Assembly (NCBI GenBank): GCA_002422425.1
Contig: DIVG01000089.1
Span: forward strand, 1 to 38,152
Reading direction: 5' to 3'
Length of the DNA: 38,152 nucleotides
From: Akkermansiaceae bacterium UBA6138
Lineage (GTDB): Bacteria > Verrucomicrobiota > Verrucomicrobiia > Verrucomicrobiales > DEV007
The notes under the pieces are model-generated. The model ran no database searches. It saw only the letters and a program-made list of their open reading frames with translations, and was not told the origin of the DNA. This document shows, piece by piece, positions 6,654 to 14,556 of the stretch. A program made the position numbers and the translations under genes. The number at the start of each line of letters is the position of its first letter. Position 1 is the stretch's first letter.

Positions 6654-8173
6654 TACGCCGCCTCTCGATCATCGCTCTCTCAATCGGAACGCTCGCCATC
6701 CTCGGTGAATGGCTCGGTCTCGACCTGCCGTCCATCGCCTGGTTTTTCTCGCTCGGCGGGGGATTCGGCTGGAGCAGCTCGGTCCTGCTCATCCTCGCCG
6801 GCCTTTCCGGACTTCTCTTTCTCCCTGCGACGGTGAACTGGAATCCTGTCACCCTGCAGCGTTTCCAGCGATTCCGCAGTATCCGGCGGGGTTGGTGGTC
6901 GCTTCTGATCCTTGCCGCTCTCGTCGTCGTGGCCCTGCTTGACCAAAGCATTGTGGGTCGCCGCGCACTCGTCGTGAAACAGGCGGACCAGTGGTATTTC
7001 CCCGCTTTCGTCAAGCAGCGGTATGCCGAAAAGACCTTCTTCGGGGAGAGTGAATCCGAAACGAATTACCGCCTCCTCAAGCAGCGCATGAAGGAGGAAG
7101 GAGTTCCGGGCTTTGTCCTCATGCCGCTCGTCCCCTGGGCTCCGGTCCTCGATTCGGACGACCAGCAGACCCTCCCGCTGGAGCAGCGCGGCCAACTTCT
7201 CTACCGACCCGGCGAAGAGAGACCCTACTCGGGGCGCGCGATTCGTTATTATGAGGATAAGGACCGGGTCAAACACAGTGATGTCCGCATTCGCCGCGGA
7301 TTGCCTGATGGTGAGTGGCTGGGCTATGCTCCCGACGGCGGTCTCGTCGTACGGGCCTCCTATCGTTCCGGAGAAAAGGTGAGAGAGGAGTTTACCGGTG
7401 AAATGGCCCCGGATGAATTCGCCAACGCCAGGACGACCGCCTGGATCGTGGTCGTCTACCCGGCGATCCCGCCGATGTGGGAGGCGGGCCATTTTCTGGG
7501 TACAGACAGCCGCGGCTGGGACGTTCTCGCGCAGATGTTCGGAGGGTGGCAGCTCAATCTCAAGGCAATCCTTATCTACCTTACCCTCACCTACGGCGTC
7601 GGAATCCTCATTGGCACTCTCATGGGCTTCTGGGGGGGATGGTTCGATCTTCTTTTTCAGCGTGTTATTGAAATCCTCGAGAATCTTCCTTTCCTCTACA
7701 TCGTGATGATTGTCGTCGGGGTTGTCGGCGTCGCGAACATGAATCTGCCGCTCCTTCTCGGGGTGATCTGTGTCTTTTCGTGGACCGGTCTCACCTACTC
7801 GATGCGCGCCCTCTCCTACAAGGAAAAAGAAAGAGACTATATCGCGGCGGCGCGGCTGCAGGGAGCAGGAACATTCCGGATCATTACCCGCTACCTCGTG
7901 CCTAATGTGCTCGCGACCCTCGTGACGATCATTCCTTTCAGCGTCGTCGGCATCATCACTTCGCTGACCGCGCTCGCCTTTGTCGGGTTCGGCCTGCCCG
8001 AAACCTACGCGCAGTGGGGAGTGCTCTTTGACGACGGCCTCAATCATCTCTCGGCGGGCTGGATTACGGTATCCATGTTCGCGATCATGGTCGTGATCCT
8101 CCTCCTCGTGACCTTCGTCGGAGAGGCACTCCGGGAGGCTTTCGACCCGAAAAAATTTACCACTTACCAATGA
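6650..8173 (+). CDS. yejE: Yej-type oligopeptide ABC transporter permease (YejE family) with YwqK/MORN-like insert
   Basis: Second membrane subunit of the importer. The 507-residue protein is well above the roughly 340 expected for YejE. Two extra hydrophobic segments (about 5-20 and 43-60) precede the canonical RSIRRGWWSLLIL helix (77-89). YejE landmarks follow: WYFPAF (115-120), FFGESESETNYR (130-141), and LGTDSRGWDVLAQ (283-295), then the membrane domain with an EAA loop near RDYIAAARLQGAG. Between about 172 and 282 is an insert containing PYSGRAIRYYEDKD, IRRGLPDGEWLGYAPDGG and ASYRSGEK (192-243), which reads like MORN_2/YwqK repeats. It sits in the periplasmic loop. Both ends overlap neighbours by 4 bp. 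Confidence 0.88.
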   Translation: MIRRLSIIALSIGTLAILGEWLGLDLPSIAWFFSLGGGFGWSSSVLLILAGLSGLLFLPATVNWNPVTLQRFQRFRSIRRGWWSLLILAALVVVALLDQSIVGRRALVVKQADQWYFPAFVKQRYAEKTFFGESESETNYRLLKQRMKEEGVPGFVLMPLVPWAPVLDSDDQQTLPLEQRGQLLYRPGEERPYSGRAIRYYEDKDRVKHSDVRIRRGLPDGEWLGYAPDGGLVVRASYRSGEKVREEFTGEMAPDEFANARTTAWIVVVYPAIPPMWEAGHFLGTDSRGWDVLAQMFGGWQLNLKAILIYLTLTYGVGILIGTLMGFWGGWFDLLFQRVIEILENLPFLYIVMIVVGVVGVANMNLPLLLGVICVFSWTGLTYSMRALSYKEKERDYIAAARLQGAGTFRIITRYLVPNVLATLVTIIPFSVVGIITSLTALAFVGFGLPETYAQWGVLFDDGLNHLSAGWITVSMFAIMVVILLLVTFVGEALREAFDPKKFTTYQ

Positions 8174-10275
8174 GCGCGCGGTTCCGGAAATCAGCCCCCA
8201 GGCACGCGGCGGGACTCCTCCGCCGGATCGCTCCTTTGTGCCTTGGCCTGATAGCGCTTCAGGCCGCTCCCGCCCGTTCTTCGAACCTACCGCCCTACGA
8301 CGGCTCGATCGAGCGCGAAGCCTTCTGGGACTACGAGAACAAACGGGTTCTTGAACGCCTCCGAACGAAAGAGAAAGAACTCGCCGAAAAAACCACCGCC
8401 GAGAGCGATGCGACGGCAAAAGCGGAGTTCGAGGAAGCGCTCGGAAAAGTACGCCTTCACCTGCGGAAGCCCGAGCTCTTCACCTTCGCGACACTCGCCG
8501 ACCTCCCGGACGATCTCGTGTGGCAGGACGGGATGGACGAACCCGAGATCGGAGATCCCGCCGCGCAAAAGGGCGGCACCTTTACCGGCTACATTGCCTC
8601 GTTCCCCCCGACCGTTCGCACGCTGGGAGAAAATGCGAACAATGCTTTCCGAGGCTATCACTACGATGACATCGAGATGGGCCTGACGAGCCTTCACCCC
8701 GAAACCGGGAACGTGATTCCCGGCATCGCGAGGCAATGGGCCGAGTCACCTGACAAACGCACCGTTTATTTCCGGATTGATCCCGGGGCGACTTATTCCG
8801 ACGGGGTGGCGATCGAGTCAGACGACTGGTTTAATACCTTTTATATCCAGCTCTCGGAGTACCCGCAAAACCCCTTCGGTAACGAGTGGTATTCTTCGCA
8901 ATACACGAACATCACCCGCTACGACGAGCGCACTTTCTCGATCACCCTCGCCGAGCCGAAGGCGCTTGCTCCCTACTGGGCGAACCTCACGCCCATGCCG
9001 AGGCATTTCTACGCCGAGTTCGGACCTGACTTCGAGTCGCGTTACCAGTGGCGTCCGCGCCCGACGACGGGTGCCTATGCCATCCTTGAAGGAGACATTA
9101 ACTTCGGCCGCAGCATCACTCTGACCCGGGTGCAGGACTGGTGGGCCCGGGACAGGAAATACTACCGCCATCGGTTTAATCCCGATCGTCTCGTCTACCG
9201 GGTCGTCCGGCTGCCCGAAAAGGCGCTTGAGTTGTTCTTCCAGGGAACTCTCGACACCTTTCTCGTCGGGGCGCCGGATCACTGGTATGAACGGCTTGAG
9301 ATCCCGCAGGTTCACAACGGCTACATCGAGAAGGCAAAATTCTACAATATCTGGCCGAGCTCCTCGGCCGGACTTTATCTCAACACCGCCCTCGCGCCTC
9401 TCAACAACCGGGAGGTCAGGATCGGAGTCAGCCATGCAATGAATTACCAGAAGGTAATCGACTTCGATCTGCGCGGTGACTACCGCCGCCTCAATGCCTT
9501 TTCCGAAGGTTATCCACTTCTCGGAAACCCGCCCGTCACCGCCCGCGAGTTCTCCCCCGAAAAAGCACGGGCCGCCTTTGCCGCCGCAGGCTACAGCAAA
9601 ATCGGTCCCGACGGAGTTCTTCTGAACGACAAGGGCGAGCGCCTCTCCCTGACAATCACCCACCGCAAGAGCCCCATTATCGATAAATACATGCAGCGTC
9701 TCCGCGAAGAGGCCTTGAAGTGCGGACTTGAGGTTCGACTTGAGAGCATGGACGGCTCGGCCGCCTTTCAAAAAGCGAGCCAGAAGCAGCATCAGGCCGT
9801 GCAGGTCGCTTTCGGGACAAGCCCGCCTTTCCCCGACCACTACCAGCACTTTCACGGCAGGGATGCCTACCTTGAAGACGGCAGGACTCCCCGTCCCAAC
9901 ACCAACAACCTCACCAGCTTCTCCGATCCCCGCATGGACGCGCTCTGTGAAGCCCAGCGAAAAGCCACCACAGTGGAGGAATACCGACGCACCGTTTTCG
10001 AAGCCGATCAGATCGTCCACGATGAGGCGATCTGGGTGCCCGGATTCGAACAGAATTTTTATTGGATGGCATCGTGGCGCTGGATCAAGTGGCCCCCCGG
10101 ATTCAACGTCGCGGTAAGTCAGGACCCCTATCAGAACCACGTCCTCTGGATCGACACGACCGCCCGCGAGGAAACGCTGGAGGCGATGCGCAACGGCACC
10201 GCTTTTCCCGAAGTGGATGAGGTTTACGACCGGAATCTCAAAGCCCTCGGCACTGTAGGAGGCACGCCGCAATGA
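8170..10275 (+). CDS. Extracellular solute-binding protein of the Yej-type importer (SBP family 5)
   Basis: A 701-residue periplasmic peptide-binding protein. An N-terminal Arg-rich segment and hydrophobic core (about 19-37) form a signal peptide, with cleavage plausible near ARS-SN (36-39). Residues 45-100 are an acidic/basic helical stretch, probably coiled coil, not usual at this point. The SBP_bac_5 fold follows, with KGGTFTGYIAS near 134, GMARQWAESPDK-like GIARQWAESPDKRTVYFRI, DGVAIESDDWFNTF, and the later RAAFAAAGY and NNLTSFSDPRMDAL blocks. The operon position between the permeases and two ATPases, with 4-bp overlaps on both sides, supports a YejA-like role. Length exceeds YejA (about 600). 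Confidence 0.88.
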   Translation: MSARFRKSAPRHAAGLLRRIAPLCLGLIALQAAPARSSNLPPYDGSIEREAFWDYENKRVLERLRTKEKELAEKTTAESDATAKAEFEEALGKVRLHLRKPELFTFATLADLPDDLVWQDGMDEPEIGDPAAQKGGTFTGYIASFPPTVRTLGENANNAFRGYHYDDIEMGLTSLHPETGNVIPGIARQWAESPDKRTVYFRIDPGATYSDGVAIESDDWFNTFYIQLSEYPQNPFGNEWYSSQYTNITRYDERTFSITLAEPKALAPYWANLTPMPRHFYAEFGPDFESRYQWRPRPTTGAYAILEGDINFGRSITLTRVQDWWARDRKYYRHRFNPDRLVYRVVRLPEKALELFFQGTLDTFLVGAPDHWYERLEIPQVHNGYIEKAKFYNIWPSSSAGLYLNTALAPLNNREVRIGVSHAMNYQKVIDFDLRGDYRRLNAFSEGYPLLGNPPVTAREFSPEKARAAFAAAGYSKIGPDGVLLNDKGERLSLTITHRKSPIIDKYMQRLREEALKCGLEVRLESMDGSAAFQKASQKQHQAVQVAFGTSPPFPDHYQHFHGRDAYLEDGRTPRPNTNNLTSFSDPRMDALCEAQRKATTVEEYRRTVFEADQIVHDEAIWVPGFEQNFYWMASWRWIKWPPGFNVAVSQDPYQNHVLWIDTTAREETLEAMRNGTAFPEVDEVYDRNLKALGTVGGTPQ

Positions 10276-11258
10276 AAAAAAGACTGCTCGAAGTACGCAA
10301 TCTGCGTGTGGGGTTTCAGACCGAACAAGGGCTTCTCACCGCCGTTGACGATGTCGATTTCACCCTCGAATGCGGGAAAATGATGGGCCTCGTTGGTGAA
10401 TCGGGCTGCGGTAAAAGCGTGACGGCCCGGGCTCTGATGCGGCTCCTGGAGCAGCCTTCAGGCCGTGTTCTCGGCGGCGAAGTGATACTCGAAGGCCGTG
10501 ATGTCCTGACTCTGCCGCTCGAAGCGATGCGCCGGATCCGGGGGAAGGAGATCGCGATGATTTTCCAGGAACCGATGACCGCTCTCAATCCGGTTCATCG
10601 GGTCGGGCGCCAGATCGTCGAGAACATCCTCCTCCATCAGGAGATCGGAACCCGTGCGGCGCTCAGGCGTGCTGTCGAACTGATGGAATGGGTCGGCATT
10701 CCCGCTCCCGACGAACGGATCAACGATTACCCCCATCAGCTCAGCGGGGGAATGCGACAGCGGGTCATGATCGCGATGGCCCTGTCGTGCAACCCCCGCA
10801 TCCTCATCGCCGACGAGCCGACCACCGCTCTTGATGTGACGGTACAAGCCCAGATTCTCGACCTCATTAAGCGCCTTCAGAAAGACACCGGAATGGCCGT
10901 GATCCTCATCACCCACGATCTCGGCGTGGTTGCGGAAACCTGCGATGACGTCGCGGTCATGTATGCCGGACGCATCGTCGAGCGCGGCCCCGTCGGGACG
11001 GTTTTTCAGGCGCCTTTGCACCCCTACACGAAGGGCCTCATGAGCTGCCTTCCCAGGCTCGATCATCCGCCCAAAACCATGCTGCCGATTATACCGGGAA
11101 TAGTTCCGGGCCTGCGGGATTTACCTCCCGGGTGCCGGTTTGCATCCCGCTGCCCTTATCCTCACGGGGCCGAAGTCACCACGAACCGGCAGCCGTGGCG
11201 GGAATGCGGCGGCGGCCACGGGGTTGAGGCCTGCGCCTGTTTTGCGAACACGATTTGA
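10272..11258 (+). CDS. Oligopeptide ABC transporter ATPase (OppD/DppD type)
   Basis: A 328-residue ATPase that powers the importer from the cytoplasmic face. Walker A is GESGCGKS (42-49), the Q-loop is MIFQEPMTALNP (96-107), the signature is LSGGMRQR (157-164), Walker B is ILIADEP (177-183), and the switch His lies in LITHDLG. The C-terminal oligopeptide-transport domain has the PPGCRFASRCPYPHG motif. In E. coli the two ATPase domains are fused in YejF; here they are separate genes. The start overlaps the binding-protein stop by 4 bp (ATGA). Confidence 0.92.
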   Translation: MKKRLLEVRNLRVGFQTEQGLLTAVDDVDFTLECGKMMGLVGESGCGKSVTARALMRLLEQPSGRVLGGEVILEGRDVLTLPLEAMRRIRGKEIAMIFQEPMTALNPVHRVGRQIVENILLHQEIGTRAALRRAVELMEWVGIPAPDERINDYPHQLSGGMRQRVMIAMALSCNPRILIADEPTTALDVTVQAQILDLIKRLQKDTGMAVILITHDLGVVAETCDDVAVMYAGRIVERGPVGTVFQAPLHPYTKGLMSCLPRLDHPPKTMLPIIPGIVPGLRDLPPGCRFASRCPYPHGAEVTTNRQPWRECGGGHGVEACACFANTI

Positions 11259-11263
11259 CAACT

Positions 11264-12235
11264 ATGTCCCTACTCACGGTTCAGAATCTAAAAATGCACT
11301 ACCCGGTCCGCAGCGGCGTCTTTCGTCGTGCCCGGCAGGTGTGCAAGGCGGTTGACGGAGTGAGTTTTTCACTGAAGGAGGGCGAGACCCTCGGCCTCGT
11401 CGGAGAGAGCGGATGTGGTAAATCGACCGTCGCGAAGTCCGTTGTGAGATTACTGAAACCCACCGCCGGCACAATCCACTTCGAGGGACAGGACATCACC
11501 CGGTCCGGGGCGGGCGACTTGCGCCGCTTTCGCCGCGAGATGCAGATGGTGTTCCAGGATCCTGCCGAGTCTCTTAACCCCCGCCACACAATCGGCCAGA
11601 TTCTCGAGGAACCTTTTGTCATTCAAAAACTCGGGACCCCGGCCGAGCGGATCGAGTGGAGCACCGAACTTCTCCGCCGGGTCGGCCTGCCAGAGGACTC
11701 GACGAACCGTTACCCCTTCGAGTTTTCGGGGGGTCAGCGGCAGCGCATCGGCATCGCCCGCGCCCTCGCGTTGAAACCACGTCTTATCGTCTGCGACGAG
11801 CCCGTCTCAGCTCTCGATGTCTCGGTGCAGGCCCAGGTCCTGAACCTGCTGCTGGAGCTGCAGAATGATTTTAAGCTGGCCTATCTCTTTATCGCCCACG
11901 ACCTGAGCGTGGTCCAGCACATGAGCGATCGGGTCGCGGTGATGTATCTCGGAAAAATCGTCGAACTCGCCCCGGCCACCGAGCTTTACCGGAACCCGAG
12001 ACACGCTTATACCAAGGCACTTCTCGATGCCATCCCCGAGGCCGATCCGTCGCGTCGTCGCGAGCGGCACCTTCTGAAAGGCGACGTTCCCAGTCCCATC
12101 AACCCTCCCGAGGGATGCGCCTTCGGCCACCGGATGCGGCACCCCCGATGGAAGGAGAGCGTCGGAATCGATCTCACCCTCCGCGAACTCGCCCCCGGCC
12201 ACTGGGTGCAGCCCTGTCCGTGCTGCGTAGAGTAG
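11264..12235 (+). CDS. Oligopeptide ABC transporter ATPase (OppF/DppF type)
   Basis: A 323-residue partner ATPase. Walker A is GESGCGKS (47-54), the Q-loop is MVFQDPAESLNPRHT, the signature is FSGGQRQRIGIARAL, Walker B is LIVCDEPVSALD, and the switch is FIAHDLSVV. The N-terminal LKMHYPVRSG block is typical of the OppF side. The C-terminal segment reads GCAFGHRMRHPRW, where many relatives have a CPFHPRCP-type motif, so one Cys is lost; two Cys remain at the very end (CPCCVE). ATG at 11264 is chosen; a TTG at 11255 would overlap the previous stop by 4 bp. Last gene of the five-gene importer operon. Confidence 0.92.
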   Translation: MSLLTVQNLKMHYPVRSGVFRRARQVCKAVDGVSFSLKEGETLGLVGESGCGKSTVAKSVVRLLKPTAGTIHFEGQDITRSGAGDLRRFRREMQMVFQDPAESLNPRHTIGQILEEPFVIQKLGTPAERIEWSTELLRRVGLPEDSTNRYPFEFSGGQRQRIGIARALALKPRLIVCDEPVSALDVSVQAQVLNLLLELQNDFKLAYLFIAHDLSVVQHMSDRVAVMYLGKIVELAPATELYRNPRHAYTKALLDAIPEADPSRRRERHLLKGDVPSPINPPEGCAFGHRMRHPRWKESVGIDLTLRELAPGHWVQPCPCCVE

Positions 12236-12328
12236 GATCGTGAGGACGGAGGGCACTGACTTTGTAGTGGCGAACGATGGCCCCGTGGACGATCTCATGA
12301 CGGTGCGGTCTCCCGAATCGCGCGCCTC

Positions 12329-12350
12329 GCCGGTTCTTACCGGCTTCTTT
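12329..12350 (+). terminator. Candidate weak intrinsic terminator after the importer operon
   Basis: GCCGG (12329-12333), loop TTCTTA, CCGGC (12340-12344), then TTCTTT. The stem is short (5 bp, all GC) and the T-tract is interrupted by a C. It lies just 4 bases before the ATG of the Gre-like gene, so it could also affect translation of that gene. Confidence 0.3.
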
Positions 12351-12354
12351 CCGG

Positions 12355-12819
12355 ATGAATAAAACGCTCCTCATCAACTCTCTCCACGCGGAGCTAAAAC
12401 AACGCTACGAGCGTGCCCTCGCCGCGCTCGCCGGTGCCCACGAGGCGGCCACCGGAACCGACACGAAGGCGGAAAACAAATACGACACCCGCGGCCTTGA
12501 GGCGAGCTACCTCGCCGCCGGTCAGGCCGAGCAGGCCGAAGACCTGCAGCGCGGGCTCAACGCACTCGAGGCCTTCGAGTTCCGCGACTTTGAGTTCGAC
12601 GACGAGATCGAAACCGGCGCTCTCGTCGAGGGGGAGAAAGACGACGAGCTCGTCTATTACCTCCTCGCGCCCGCCGGAGGCGGCCTCGTCCTTACGGCGG
12701 ACACAGGAGAAGCAGTCACCGTTCTCGGTCCGGGTGCTCCGCTCGCGATGGCGATGAACGGAAAAACCGCCGGAATCATCCTGAGCGATCCCGACCTCAT
12801 GATTCTTGAGATCAGTTAA
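12355..12819 (+). CDS. GreA/GreB-family-like transcription elongation factor
   Basis: A 154-residue protein with an N-terminal coiled-coil hairpin and a C-terminal beta domain, the layout of Gre factors that insert a coiled coil into the RNA polymerase secondary channel. The tip region TGTDTKAENKYDTRGLEASY (about 33-52) is the hallmark of a divergent Gre-like subfamily: it keeps acidic residues near the tip (D37, E41), though spaced one residue wider than the usual D..E pair of GreA. The C-terminal half ends with a long hydrophobic block (GKTAGIILSDPDLMILEIS). It is unlikely to be the main GreA. Its 3' end overlaps the convergent yqgE-like gene by 8 bp. Confidence 0.7.
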   Translation: MNKTLLINSLHAELKQRYERALAALAGAHEAATGTDTKAENKYDTRGLEASYLAAGQAEQAEDLQRGLNALEAFEFRDFEFDDEIETGALVEGEKDDELVYYLLAPAGGGLVLTADTGEAVTVLGPGAPLAMAMNGKTAGIILSDPDLMILEIS

Positions 12820-13384
12820 GCGAAAGATCTTCCGGCTCGTCCGCAACGAGCTTGTGCCAGGGACTGAGATCACGCAAAAGCGTTTTCCAGAGACGATCGA
12901 CGTTCGAGACTTCGATGATGGATTTGCTAGGCGTTCGAATAATCCACGTCTGTTGCCGGAGCTCTCCCTCAAGCTGCCCCCCGGACCAACCCGAATAGCC
13001 GATAAAGGCCCGGATCTGGAATCCCTCCATCTCATGCATCACCGCCTCGGCGGCGGAGAGATGGGTCGAGTATTGCAGCGTGGCATCGATATCGGACCAA
13101 CCCAGCGCGGAGAATGTAAGATGCTCGGTGCTGACAGGCCCGCCCATGAAGACAGGGACGTCGGCAAGGCGTTCGCGCTGGTCATGAGGCAACACGTTCC
13201 CGATGAGGAGATCCCCGACACATTGTCCGAGGGGGCGGTTGAGAATATAAGCAAAAGCGCCGCCTTCGCAGCTGTGCTCCGTCACCAGCAGGACACTTTG
13301 GAAAAAAGTCGGCTCTTTCAAGCCGGGATCTGCCAGAATGAGACTGCCTTTGAGCGATTTCCCGATGGGACCCGAAGATGGCAT
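12812..13384 (-). CDS. YqgE/AlgH family protein (UPF0301)
   Basis: A 190-residue soluble protein. Family motifs are present: GSLILADPGLKEPTFFQSVL (about 13-32), EGGAFAYILNRPLG (40-53), VFMGGPVSTEHLTF (77-90), and IGYSGWSGGQLEGEL (128-142). These are the conserved blocks of AlgH/YqgE, a widespread family with no settled biochemical function. In Pseudomonas it was named for an effect on alginate; in many bacteria it sits near yqgF, which is not seen here. ATG at 13384 is clear. It is divergent from trpD, with 90 bp between starts, and convergent with the Gre-like gene. Confidence 0.92.
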   Translation of the reverse strand: MPSSGPIGKSLKGSLILADPGLKEPTFFQSVLLVTEHSCEGGAFAYILNRPLGQCVGDLLIGNVLPHDQRERLADVPVFMGGPVSTEHLTFSALGWSDIDATLQYSTHLSAAEAVMHEMEGFQIRAFIGYSGWSGGQLEGELRQQTWIIRTPSKSIIEVSNVDRLWKTLLRDLSPWHKLVADEPEDLSLN

Positions 13385-13474
13385 GATGATTGAGGAATAA
13401 TTTCCGACGGCAAAGCAAACTCAGATAAAATTTACGCATTGGCAACCGTTAAGCGACAGTGTTCACTGCCACCT

Positions 13475-14512
13475 ATGCAGGTTCTAACTGATCACCTCAA
13501 AAACGGCCTCGAACTTACGCCCGAACAGGTCACCCGCGCCGCCGCCGCGCTGCTCGACGATTCCATTCCGGCGCAGGACAAGGCGGACTTCCTCAGCGCC
13601 CTCTCCGACAAGGGCGAAAGCCCCGCCGAGATCGCCGCGTTTGCTGGTGCCTTCCTCGAGCGGGCCGTCACTCCGGTGCTGGACCGGGCCGCCATTGGCA
13701 AACCGCTCCTCGATGTCTGCGGGACCGGCGGTGACAAGCTCAATCTCTTCAATGTCTCGACGACGAGCGTTTTTGTGCTTGCTGCCTGCGGGGTGGCGGT
13801 CGTGAAACACGGCAATCGCGGCATCACTTCAAAGAGCGGCGGAGCGGATGTGCTCGAGGCGCTCGGCATCCGCATCGACCTGCCCCCGGAAGACTTCGAT
13901 CGCTGTCTCACGGAAGTGGGAGCCGGCTTCCTATTCGCCCCGCTCTACCACCCTGCCTTCAAGGCCATCGCCCCTGTCCGAAAACAACTCGCCGAAGCGG
14001 GTCGGCGCAGCATCTTCAATCTGCTCGGGCCCCTTCTCAATCCCGCGCGGCCGGACTACCAACTCATCGGCGTCTTCGATCCGGCAGTGGGAGCCGCCTT
14101 CGCCGAGATCCTCGCCCGCCTCGGTCGCAAGGTCGCCTGGGCCGTCCACGGCACCACTGCGGACGGCGCGGGGATGGATGAAATCTCAAATCTGGGACCC
14201 TCAACCGTGTGGACCGCGAACGGACCGGACCGGGCCAAGTTCACGATTGAACCCTCCTCCCTCGGACTCGCTTCCGCCGCCCTCGCTGACCTTGAAGGCG
14301 GCGATGCCGCAGTCAACGCCGCCATCCTCACCGCGATCCTGGACAGCTCCCTGACCGGACCGAAGCGTGACCTTGTCTCCCTAAACGCCGCCGCAGGCCT
14401 CGTCATCACCGGCATCGCCGACGACCTCCCCGACGGGTTGCGCCTCGCCAATGATGCCATCAACTCCGGTGCCGCCCTCGCCGTGCTGGAGCGTTGGCGC
14501 AACTTTGTGTAA
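13475..14512 (+). CDS. trpD: Anthranilate phosphoribosyltransferase TrpD
   Basis: Transfers phosphoribosyl from PRPP to anthranilate in tryptophan synthesis. The 345-residue protein has the PRPP/magnesium motif GTGGDK (83-88), NVSTTSVFVLAACGVAVVKHGNR (with KHGNR at 111-115), and SGGADVLEALG; the usual length is about 340. ATG at 13475 is chosen because MQVLTDHL matches the normal N-terminus; 12 further codons upstream are open but unlike it. No other trp gene is nearby, so trpD stands alone here. A TAAAAT hexamer at 13426-13431 could be its -10 box, but the -35 is poor. It ends 44 bp before the FG-GAP gene. Confidence 0.93.
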   Translation: MQVLTDHLKNGLELTPEQVTRAAAALLDDSIPAQDKADFLSALSDKGESPAEIAAFAGAFLERAVTPVLDRAAIGKPLLDVCGTGGDKLNLFNVSTTSVFVLAACGVAVVKHGNRGITSKSGGADVLEALGIRIDLPPEDFDRCLTEVGAGFLFAPLYHPAFKAIAPVRKQLAEAGRRSIFNLLGPLLNPARPDYQLIGVFDPAVGAAFAEILARLGRKVAWAVHGTTADGAGMDEISNLGPSTVWTANGPDRAKFTIEPSSLGLASAALADLEGGDAAVNAAILTAILDSSLTGPKRDLVSLNAAAGLVITGIADDLPDGLRLANDAINSGAALAVLERWRNFV

Positions 14513-14556
14513 TCCGGGCAGGCGGAATTCATGGCCGCGTTTATAATCCTCGCCGT

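Noticed and set aside
6680..8419. Long antisense frame (579 codons) over the YejE-type gene
   Set aside because: Same shadow effect; the plus strand holds an intact permease with family motifs.
13402..13431. trpD promoter (TTCCGA, 18 bases, TAAAAT)
   Set aside because: The -10 is good, but the -35 matches at only three positions; noted in the trpD entry instead.
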